DNA from: an uncultured Oxalobacteraceae bacterium | Lineage (GTDB): Bacteria; Pseudomonadota; Gammaproteobacteria; Burkholderiales; Burkholderiaceae | Length of the DNA stretch: 5,242 nucleotides | Direction: 5' to 3' | NCBI GenBank assembly: GCA_946479705.1 | Contig: CAMLHI010000187.1 | Location: 1 to 5,242, forward strand | Shown here: piece after piece, positions 1-5,242 of the stretch | How the letters are laid out: the number at the start of each line of letters is the position of its first letter | Position numbering within the stretch: the stretch's first letter is position 1 | Translations under genes and position numbers: made by a program | Notes under the pieces: model-generated | Database searches by the model: none | Seen by the model: only the letters and a program-made list of their open reading frames with translations | Told to the model about the DNA's origin: nothing

Positions 1-3000
1 GCCGGCAGGAACAGCCCGACCTGGCGCGCGTAGTGAATCCGCGCCGAGGTCATGTCGTACACCTTTTCGGCCGTGATGCGCAGCCCGCCATTGAAGCGGT
101 CTTCCGACACCTTGCCCACCACCGCCAGGAACTCGTCCTCGCGGAAGATATTCTTGTTGGCCTCGAACACCTCGCTGTACACGGTCACTTCGACCACGCC
201 GCTCTTGTCGTCCAGCGCCACGATGAGGATCTTGCCGCGCTGGGTCATCTGCGCGCGCACGCCGGTGATCACGCCGCACATCATGCGCGGCTCGCGCGAC
301 GGTTCCAGTTCCGACAGCTTGGTGCGCGCGAAGCGCCTTGCCTCGGGCGCGAAGGAGTCGAACATGTGGCCGGACAGGTAAAAGCCCAGCGCGATCTTTT
401 CCTCGGCCAGCCTCTGGCGGTCGGTCCATGGCGCGGCCTTGACGTATTCGGGCGGGGCCACCAGGTCGCTGTCGTCGCCGCCGAACAGCGACACCTGGTT
501 GGCCGAGGCCTGCGCCTGGTCGGCCACTTCGACCGCGAAGCCGACCGAGGCGATCAGCACCGCGCGGTCGACCTTGAAGCAATCGAAGGCGCCGCTGCGG
601 ATCAAGGACTCGATGGTGCGGCGGTTGATCTGGCGGCGGTCGACCCGCTTGCAGAAGTCGAACAGGTCGGTGAACGGCCCGCCGGCCTTGCGCGCGGCGA
701 TGATCGCTTCGATGGCCGACTGGCCAGAGCCTTTCACCGCACCGAGGCCGTAGCGGATATTGGTGACGCGCTTGCCGGTCACCGATGGCGCCTCGCCCTC
801 GGGCACGAAGCGGTAGTCCGAGTGGTTGATATCCGGCGGCAGCAGGGTCAGGTTGCACACATCGATGCAATCCTCGACCAGGATCTTGATCTTGTCGGTG
901 TCGTCCATCGCCAGCGACAAGTTGGCCGCCATGAACGCGGCCGTGTGGTGCGCCTTCAGGTAGGCCGTGTGGTAGGACAGCAGTGCGTAGGCGGCGGCGT
1001 GCGACTTGTTGAAGCCGTAGCCCGCGAATTTTTCCATCAGGTCGAATATCTCGTCGGCCTTTTCGGTCGACAGGCCATCCTTGGCGGCGCCGGCGCGGAA
1101 GATCTCGCGGTGCTCGGCCATCTCCTCGGCCTTCTTCTTGCCCATCGCGCGGCGCAGCATGTCCGCGCCGCCGAGCGAGTAGCCGCCGACGATCTGGGCC
1201 ATCTGCATCACCTGCTCCTGGTAGACCATGATGCCGTAGGTCTCGGACAGGATCGACTCGGTGCGCGGATCGGGATAGTCGAATTTCTCGCCGTGCTTGC
1301 GCTTGCAGAAGTCGGGAATCAGGTCCATCGGGCCCGGGCGGTACAGCGCCACCAGCGCGATGATGTCCTCGAAGCGGTCGGGCCGCGCGTCTTTCAGCAT
1401 GCCCTGCATGCCGCGCGACTCCAGCTGGAAGATGGCGACCGTCTTGGCCTTGGTCAGCAGGTCGTAGGAGGCCTTGTCGTTGAGCGGCAGCTTTTCCAGC
1501 GCGAAGTCGGCGTGGGCTGCGGGGTCGAGCTGCTTGATGTAGCGTACCGCGCGGTCGAGGATGGTCAGCGTGGTCAAGCCCAGAAAGTCGAACTTGACCA
1601 GGCCGACGGCTTCCACGTCGTCCTTGTCGTACTGCGATACCACGCCCGAATCGCCGCCCTGGGTGTAGAGCGGACAGAAGTCGGTCAGCTTGCCGGGGGC
1701 GATCAGCACCCCGCCGGCGTGCATGCCGATGTTGCGGGCGATGCCTTCGACCTGCTGGGCGAGGGCCAGCAGCTGCTTGACCTCGTCCTCGTTTTCCAGG
1801 CGCTCCTTGAGCATCGGTTCTTCTTCGATGGCGTCGGCGATCGTCACCGGCTTGCCCGGCTTGAAGGGGATCAGCTTGGAGACGCCGTCGCAGAAGTTGT
1901 AGCCGAAATCGAGCACGCGGCCGACGTCGCGGATCGCGCCCTTGGCGGCCATGGTACCGAAGGTGGCGATCTGCGAGACCGCTTCCTTGCCGTACAGGTC
2001 CTTGACGTGCTGGATAACGCGGTCGCGCCCTTCCTGGCAGAAGTCGATGTCGAAGTCGGGCATCGAGACGCGTTCGGGATTGAGGAAGCGCTCGAACAGC
2101 AGGTTGTACTTGAGCGGATCGAGGTCGGTGATGAGCAGCGAATAGGCCACCAGCGAGCCCGCGCCCGAACCGCGGCCCGGTCCCACAGGCACGCCGTTTT
2201 CCTTGGCCCACTTGATGAACTCCGCCACGATCAGGAAGTAGCCGGGGAACTTCATGTTGCAGATCGTGTCGGTCTCGAACTTCAGGCGCGCTTCGTAGCG
2301 CGGCCGTTCGGCTTCGCGCTTGACCGGATCGGGGTAGAGGTGCAGCAGGCGCTGTTCCAGACCGGCCTTGGATTCGGCCACCAGGAATTCGTCGATGCTC
2401 ATGCCCGGCGGGGTCGGGAAGTTCGGCAGCTGCGGCTTGCCCAGGGTGAGCACGACGTTGCAGCGCTTGGCGATTTCGACCGCGTTCTGCAGCGCGCCGG
2501 GCATGTCGGCGAACAGCTCGGCCATCTCGGCCTGGGTCTTGAAGCGCATCTCTTCGTTGAAGCGCTTGACCCGCTTGGCGTTGGCCAGCATCTCGCCCTC
2601 GGCGATGCAGGTGCGCGCTTCGTGGGCGATGAATTCGTCCTTCGACAGGAACTGGATCGGGTGCGTGGCCACCACCGGCAGGCCCAGCTTTGCCGCCAGT
2701 GCCGCCGCGTGGCGCACCTGGGCTTCCTGGTTGGGCTGGCCGGCGCGCTGGATTTCGATGTAGAAGTGGCCGGGAAAGACCCTGGCCCAGCGTTCGGCGC
2801 AGCGTTCGGCCAGCGCCAGGTTGCCGTTCTCGATGGCGGTGCCGACGTCGCCGAAGTGGGCGCCGGAGAGCACGATCAGGCCGTTGGACTGGTCTTCGCC
2901 CGGGCTGAGCGACGATTCGCTGGTGGCCAGCGCTTCGAGCCACTCGGGACGCAGTTCGGCGCGGCCCTTGTTCTGGTTGGTCAGCCAGGCTTTCGAGAGC

Positions 3001-3347
3001 AGGTCGCACAGCTGCAGGTAGCCCATGCGGTTCTTGGCCAGCAGCAGCAGGCGGCTGGGCTTGTCGCGGTTGTCGTCGTTGCTGATCCAGGCGTCCACGC
3101 CGACGATGGGCTTGATGCCCTTGCCGCGCGCGGCCTTGTAGAACTTGACCATGCCGAACAGGTTGGCCAGGTCGGTGATGGCCAGCGCGGGCTGCTTGTC
3201 CTTGGCGGCGGCGGCCACCGCGTCGTCGATGCGCACCAGGCCGTCGACGATCGAGTATTCCGAGTGCACGCGCAGGTGCACGAAGGCGGGGGCGGCGGGT
3301 TGGGCGGGAACTTCCGGGGCGACGAGGTCGACTGCTGCTGCTTCCAT
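1..3347 (-). CDS. dnaE: DNA polymerase III subunit alpha, DnaE (3' end cut off by window edge)
   Basis: Catalytic subunit of the replicative polymerase; it extends DNA on the clamp within the cytoplasmic Pol III holoenzyme. The minus frame from ATG at 3347 stays in register to base 3 (1115 codons). The family usually has about 1150-1160, so roughly 40 C-terminal residues are missing. Seen in order: PHP domain from residue 22 (FVHLRVHSEYS, IKPIVG); palm with VGPGRGSGAGS near 385-395; PDFDIDF at 430-436, whose D431 and D433 match E. coli D401 and D403; KFDFLGL with D587, matching D555; fingers with ALYRPGP near 668, GGADMLRRAMGKKK and KFAGYGFNKSHAAAY; an HhH region near 830-930; an internal clamp-binding motif QVSLF at 951-955 (E. 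coli QADMF); an OB fold from about 1021. The PHP motif reads HLRVHS, as in E. coli, so a PHP nuclease is unlikely and proofreading is presumably by DnaQ. The N-terminus is about 16 residues longer than in E. coli and Ala/Pro-rich. An in-frame stop lies 27 bases upstream with no other start between. The ribosome site is weak (GGAT, 6 nt upstream). Confidence 0.97.
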   Translation of the reverse strand, partial: MEAAAVDLVAPEVPAQPAAPAFVHLRVHSEYSIVDGLVRIDDAVAAAAKDKQPALAITDLANLFGMVKFYKAARGKGIKPIVGVDAWISNDDNRDKPSRLLLLAKNRMGYLQLCDLLSKAWLTNQNKGRAELRPEWLEALATSESSLSPGEDQSNGLIVLSGAHFGDVGTAIENGNLALAERCAERWARVFPGHFYIEIQRAGQPNQEAQVRHAAALAAKLGLPVVATHPIQFLSKDEFIAHEARTCIAEGEMLANAKRVKRFNEEMRFKTQAEMAELFADMPGALQNAVEIAKRCNVVLTLGKPQLPNFPTPPGMSIDEFLVAESKAGLEQRLLHLYPDPVKREAERPRYEARLKFETDTICNMKFPGYFLIVAEFIKWAKENGVPVGPGRGSGAGSLVAYSLLITDLDPLKYNLLFERFLNPERVSMPDFDIDFCQEGRDRVIQHVKDLYGKEAVSQIATFGTMAAKGAIRDVGRVLDFGYNFCDGVSKLIPFKPGKPVTIADAIEEEPMLKERLENEDEVKQLLALAQQVEGIARNIGMHAGGVLIAPGKLTDFCPLYTQGGDSGVVSQYDKDDVEAVGLVKFDFLGLTTLTILDRAVRYIKQLDPAAHADFALEKLPLNDKASYDLLTKAKTVAIFQLESRGMQGMLKDARPDRFEDIIALVALYRPGPMDLIPDFCKRKHGEKFDYPDPRTESILSETYGIMVYQEQVMQMAQIVGGYSLGGADMLRRAMGKKKAEEMAEHREIFRAGAAKDGLSTEKADEIFDLMEKFAGYGFNKSHAAAYALLSYHTAYLKAHHTAAFMAANLSLAMDDTDKIKILVEDCIDVCNLTLLPPDINHSDYRFVPEGEAPSVTGKRVTNIRYGLGAVKGSGQSAIEAIIAARKAGGPFTDLFDFCKRVDRRQINRRTIESLIRSGAFDCFKVDRAVLIASVGFAVEVADQAQASANQVSLFGGDDSDLVAPPEYVKAAPWTDRQRLAEEKIALGFYLSGHMFDSFAPEARRFARTKLSELEPSREPRMMCGVITGVRAQMTQRGKILIVALDDKSGVVEVTVYSEVFEANKNIFREDEFLAVVGKVSEDRFNGGLRITAEKVYDMTSARIHYARQVGLFLP

Positions 3348-3395
3348 GCTGTGATCCGATTCCGATTCAGGCTATCCAGGCGCCTGCAAAGGCGT

Positions 3396-3424
3396 ATTTT
3401 ACCGCGCGCGACCGCATGAGTCGC
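3396..3424 (-). promoter_or_regulatory. Candidate promoter of dnaE
   Basis: On the minus strand, GCGACT (3424-3419) and TAAAAT (3401-3396) are separated by 17 bases. The -10 box matches five of six consensus positions and the -35 box three of six. Transcription would start near 3389, giving a leader of about 40 nt before the dnaE ATG at 3347. A short inverted repeat (CGCCT, loop TTGC, AGGCG; 3394-3381) lies just downstream of the -10. This is inferred from the sequence alone. Confidence 0.4.
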
Positions 3425-3432
3425 CGGGAATC

Positions 3433-3465
3433 GGCACACACGCAGCGTCGACGCGGAACGGTGCC
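3433..3465. repeat. Nested dyad symmetry in the divergent intergenic region
   Basis: A perfect 10-bp palindrome GCGTCGACGC (3445-3454) is flanked by GGCAC (3433-3437) and its complement GTGCC (3461-3465). The gaps are 7 and 6 bases, so the two symmetries share nearly the same centre (about 3449). It lies upstream of the candidate dnaE promoter and about 50 bp upstream of the candidate acyltransferase -10. It could be an operator or simply chance in GC-rich DNA; I do not recognise it as a known site. Confidence 0.3.
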
Positions 3466-3515
3466 GTCCGCCATTCGGCAAGATTAATCGAACATTAAGG
3501 CATGCAAATTCGCAT

Positions 3516-3521
3516 TAAAAT
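3516..3521 (+). promoter_or_regulatory. Candidate -10 box for the acyltransferase gene
   Basis: TAAAAT lies in an AT-rich island (about 3481-3521) that stands out against GC-rich surroundings. A start near 3528 would leave a leader of about 30 nt. No good -35 box is seen at 16-18 bases upstream; the hexamer at 17-bp spacing (CATTAA, 3493-3498) is poor. CATTAA recurs at 3513-3518, exactly 20 bp on, and TTAAT/ATTAA form a 5-bp inverted repeat at 3484-3498, so an activator-assisted promoter is possible. Weak evidence. Confidence 0.3.
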
Positions 3522-3559
3522 AGCGGCTTTGCCGGTCCGGCGCTTTTCATTCGTTCTCC

Positions 3560-4591
3560 ATGCTTGGTTCTCTTCGTTTCATCCTCGCGCTGGCCGTCGC
3601 ATTCAGCCACATGGGCATTACGCCCAACTTTCACTTCGGCGCGATGGCGGTGGTGATTTTCTTCATGCTGGCCGGCTATGTGATGACGCATTCGTTCACC
3701 ACCAATTTCGGCGGGCACGCGCACAACATCGGACGCTTCTACCTCGACCGGCTGTTCCGCATCTACCCGCTGTACGCGGTCTCGCTGCTGATGGTCCTGG
3801 CGCTGGGGCTGGGGGCCGGCTACGGCAAGCTGTACCTGGACCCCTACTCGGTGTTCGTCAATCTCGCGGTACTGCCCGCCAATGCCCATCCGACCCTGAT
3901 CAATCCCGCGACCTGGTCGCTCGCCACGGAAGCGCAGTTTTACTTGCTGCTGCCCTTCCTGCTGCTGTTCCGGCGCGTGCAATATCTGCTGCTTCCGCTG
4001 AGCTACCTGGTGTTCCTGGCCGCCTCCGCCGGCAAGATCAATCCCGTCGAGTGGGGATACAAGCTGTTTCCCGGCACGCTATGGATATTTTTGCTCGGCT
4101 CGCTCATCTACCGCCACCTGCACGAACGCTCACGCCTGCCTGGCCGGCTGGTGCTGGGCACGGCCGTGCTGGCGGTCGTGCATCTGGCGTGGCTTGCCAC
4201 GCGCCGCATCCACATCGATGCACCCTATGCGCTCGAGTCGCTGTGCGGGGTACTGCTTGGTATGCTCAGCCTGCTGACGTTTGCCCGCAGCACGCCCGCC
4301 AACCGCCGGCTGGACGACTGGCTCGGCCAACTGTCTTATCCACTGTTCCTGAGCCATGTCTGCGTGCTGTATGGCTTCGACCATTTGCGCATCATCGGCA
4401 AGTTCGACCCGAGCCTGCGCGGCGCGGTGGCGCTGCAGACGCTGGCGGCGGTCGGGCTGAGCGTGCCGCTGGCGCTGCTCGACGAGCGCCTGCAGCGCCT
4501 GCGCAAGCGCTTCCAGCGGCGCCCGGCCGACGCCGGCGGCGTACAAGCCGGCGTGCCGGCGCCGGGTCCAAGGCTGATCAAGTTCGGATAA
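3560..4591 (+). CDS. Membrane-bound acyltransferase, acyltransferase-3 (OafA/YrhL) family
   Basis: Predicted inner-membrane enzyme that transfers an acyl group, usually acetyl, onto an extracytoplasmic sugar such as O-antigen, exopolysaccharide or another glycan. Family landmarks in its 343 residues: an N-terminal helix ending in AFSHMG with the expected catalytic His17; GAMAVVIFFMLAGYVMT (28-43), the counterpart of the family's FFxLSGF; RFYLDRLFRIYPLY (59-72), matching the Arg-rich RRxxRIxP motif; WSLATEAQFYLLLP (119-132), matching SLxxExQFYL; and LSYPLFLSHV (258-267). About ten hydrophobic segments span the protein, and a basic tail follows residue 308. Starting directly with the first helix is common in the family. 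The ATG at 3560 has no Shine-Dalgarno sequence; Met18 is the next in-frame ATG but would lose His17. Substrate cannot be told. The gene faces a broken methyltransferase gene, which fits a surface-polysaccharide decoration locus. The last residues (LIKFG) appear to read antisense through methyltransferase remnant sequence, so the native C-terminus may have been altered. Confidence 0.9.
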   Translation: MLGSLRFILALAVAFSHMGITPNFHFGAMAVVIFFMLAGYVMTHSFTTNFGGHAHNIGRFYLDRLFRIYPLYAVSLLMVLALGLGAGYGKLYLDPYSVFVNLAVLPANAHPTLINPATWSLATEAQFYLLLPFLLLFRRVQYLLLPLSYLVFLAASAGKINPVEWGYKLFPGTLWIFLLGSLIYRHLHERSRLPGRLVLGTAVLAVVHLAWLATRRIHIDAPYALESLCGVLLGMLSLLTFARSTPANRRLDDWLGQLSYPLFLSHVCVLYGFDHLRIIGKFDPSLRGAVALQTLAAVGLSVPLALLDERLQRLRKRFQRRPADAGGVQAGVPAPGPRLIKFG

Positions 4592-4602
4592 GGGAAGTTA
4601 TT

Positions 4603-4629
4603 GACCACGTGGTGATACATCACGTGGTC
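4603..4629. repeat. Inverted repeat GACCACGTG / CACGTGGTC between convergent genes
   Basis: Perfect 9-bp arms (4603-4611 and 4621-4629) enclose a 9-nt loop, 12 bp after the acyltransferase stop codon. No T-run follows on either strand, so it is not a standard intrinsic terminator, though the RNA hairpin could still impede or stabilise transcripts. It is partly explained by coding: on the minus strand it reads DHVMYHHVV, with His-Val encoded twice as CACGTG, in the methyltransferase remnant. Confidence 0.5.
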
Positions 4630-4743
4630 GGCATCGTCCGGCTTGTGCCGGTCGCGCAAGTCGCTGGCGCCGTCGAGCGCGTACAGCACCGGAAACACAC
4701 CAGGCAGGAAGTCGAGGAAATCGGGGACGGAAGTGCGCTGCAG

Positions 4744-4873
4744 ACAGCTTCCAGGACTTCCAATCAATAGCTTATAAATTGACCCGGATGATCGAATCGC
4801 CCCAGGTCAGGTAGAGCGCGCCGGATGATGCGACGACGATGGCCGAACGAATGTAGCTTGGCCGCGGCGCGTC
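4744..4873 (-). other. Unrelated segment inside the methyltransferase ruin (possible 3' end of another gene plus spacer)
   Basis: After FEPSPSTWQV the open frame continues without resemblance to a methyltransferase: DAPRPSYIRSAI, then VVASSGALYLTWGDSIIRVNL, ending at a TAA (4774-4772). Codons up to the stop are mostly G/C-ending, so this reads like true coding sequence; the 25 or so bases after the stop are AT-richer and read like a spacer. Methyltransferase-like sequence resumes at about 4743. The pattern SSGALYL...DSIIRV resembles the last blade of an NHL-like beta-propeller (IAVDSSGNLYV...IRRI), but that is only a hint. The most likely picture is foreign DNA that replaced the methyltransferase middle in a rearrangement. 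Origin unknown. Confidence 0.45.
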
Positions 4874-5188
4874 GACTTGCCAAGTGGACGGGGACGGCTC
4901 GAAACTGAGTACCCGGCTGGCCAGTTGGCCGAACAGTAGCGAGGTGCAGCCGATGTTGGCGCCGATGTCGAGCACGACATCGGTCAGCCGGATCAGCTTG
5001 CTGAACAGGCGCACCATGTCCGGCCGAACTTGCCCTGGATGCGATCGAGGTAGTGGTCGTCGGAGGCGACCTTGAAGGTGCGCGCGCCGATGCGGGTGCT
5101 GACGCTGCGCCGGCCGTCCGGACGCGCCGGCAAGATGGCGGCGAGCGAGGGCGGAAGGCGGCGCCGGGCGATATCGAACAGACGCATC

Positions 5189-5242
5189 TTGACGTCCTCC
5201 CCTCCCTAAAGGAAGTGGATTCCTACTGCTAGCGTCGCACGT
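5189..5242 (-). mobile_element. Possible right end of an IS200/IS605-family (TnpB-type) element
   Basis: On the minus strand the sequence contains TAGGAATCCACTTCCTTTAG, then GGGAGGGGAGGACGTCAA. The arms CCACTTCC (5218-5211) and GGGAGGGG (5206-5199) pair around a 4-base loop TTTA, with one mismatch and one G-U pair, and TCAA follows at 5192-5189. From established knowledge, IS200/IS605 elements have subterminal imperfect hairpins and a right end that often closes with TCAA; I recall many such ends reading GGGGAGGATGTCAA. If this is right, tnpB and the omega-RNA gene lie beyond the window to the right, transcribed toward 5189. No transposase coding is visible in these 54 bases, so this rests on the terminal motif alone. 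Confidence 0.4.
5196..5200 (-). promoter_or_regulatory. Ribosome binding site of the broken methyltransferase gene
   Basis: GGAGG on the minus strand lies 8 nt upstream of the ATG at 5187, an ideal spacing, and decides that start. The same bases form part of the 3' arm and tail of the hairpin assigned to a possible transposon end, so an insertion may have supplied this site and the native leader may be gone. Confidence 0.55.

Larger units (their letters stand above)
4573..5187 (-). pseudogene. Broken FkbM-type SAM-dependent methyltransferase gene
   Basis: FkbM enzymes O-methylate sugars or natural products using S-adenosylmethionine. Three pieces remain. Piece 1 (5187-5026): N-terminus, MRLFDIARRRLPPSL through ASDDHYLDRIQGKF. 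Piece 2 (5023-4874, another frame): PDMVRLFSKLIRLTD, then the SAM-binding motif VVLDIGANIGCTSLLF and VLSFEPSPSTW, typical of this family. Two G residues separate them where a Glu codon is expected (FEPDM), pointing to one deleted base. Piece 3 (4746-4573, frame of piece 1): LQRTSVPDFLDFL, GVFPVLYALDG and ADHVMYHHVVNN, which I recall as the family's C-terminal pattern (HWCLNxxQRTSxPDF...VMYHH...PNL). The middle, about 100 residues in intact homologues, is absent, and about 130 bp of unlike sequence sits there. The final residues are also lost where the frame meets the acyltransferase gene. The ATG at 5187 has a good ribosome site. With a frameshift, internal loss and truncated end it is almost surely non-functional. 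Family assignment is strong for piece 2, moderate for piece 3. Confidence 0.8.

Noticed and set aside
33..3419. A continuous 1128-codon open frame on the plus strand, opposite dnaE
   Set aside because: It is in exact codon register with dnaE on the other strand. In GC-rich genes Leu TTA/CTA and Ser TCA codons are rare, so the complementary strand lacks stops. Its product is rich in His, Gln, Val, Arg and Gly with no recognisable domain, as expected of an antisense artefact.
4603..4629. Hairpin as an intrinsic terminator for the convergent genes
   Set aside because: It has no T-tract on either side and much of it is explained by repeated His-Val codons in the methyltransferase remnant.
4336..4767. 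The minus-strand frame 4767-4336 as a separate complete gene
   Set aside because: Its only start is a TTG without a ribosome site. Residues of interest lie only in the part from 4746 to about 4573, which matches a methyltransferase C-terminal pattern; the rest is antisense to the acyltransferase. It is better explained as a remnant.
3502..4770. A 422-codon plus-strand frame overlapping the acyltransferase, and minus-strand frames within 3515-4546
   Set aside because: They lie across the clearly recognisable membrane acyltransferase. Their translations are Arg/Ala/Pro- or Gln/Arg-rich without domains, and they have no ribosome sites.
4738..4876. The foreign segment is bounded by CTGCAG (4738-4743) and GTCGAC (4871-4876), the PstI and SalI sites found in cloning polylinkers
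   Set aside because: These hexamers are common in GC-rich genomes, no other vector sequence is visible, and the segment has native-like codon usage. I treat it as coincidence, though read coverage across both joints would settle it.
1..5242. CRISPR array, tRNA or rRNA genes, toxin-antitoxin or phage-defence system
   Set aside because: No regularly spaced repeats, no tRNA-like cloverleaf or rRNA signature and no defence-type domain could be found on either strand.

Overview
The window looks like chromosomal DNA of a GC-rich betaproteobacterium. The encoded DnaE reads like the Oxalobacteraceae/Burkholderiales type (Massilia, Duganella or Herbaspirillum relatives). That placement rests on remembered family sequences and was not searched. 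Codons are strongly G/C-ending throughout, and the two promoter-like sites both carry a TAAAAT -10 box.

Layout: (1) Bases 1-3347, minus strand: dnaE, the catalytic alpha subunit of the replicative DNA polymerase III. It is intact over 1115 codons, with about the last 40 cut off by the left edge. A very long open frame lies antisense to it but is only its mirror image. (2) Bases 3348-3559: a 212-bp divergent intergenic region with promoter-like sites for both genes and a nested dyad symmetry. (3) Bases 3560-4591, plus strand: a complete 343-residue integral-membrane acyltransferase (acyltransferase-3/OafA type), probably acylating a cell-surface sugar. (4) Bases about 4573-5187, minus strand, convergent with the acyltransferase: the wreck of an FkbM-type SAM-dependent methyltransferase gene. 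Its N-terminal part and SAM-binding motif are clear but separated by an apparent one-base deletion. Its middle is missing and replaced by about 130 bp of unrelated sequence that ends in its own stop codon. A C-terminal piece then follows in another frame and runs into the 3' end of the acyltransferase gene. (5) Bases 5189-5242: an imperfect hairpin followed by GGGAGGACGTCAA on the minus strand, which resembles the right end of an IS200/IS605 (TnpB-type) transposon. If so, the element body lies outside the window to the right, and its end abuts the start codon of the broken methyltransferase.

Taken together, a conserved housekeeping gene borders a small, decaying accessory patch of surface-polysaccharide-type genes (acyltransferase, methyltransferase) with signs of rearrangement. 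I see no CRISPR array, tRNA, rRNA or complete defence system. The points most worth checking are the mosaic methyltransferase ruin and the possible transposon end beside it.
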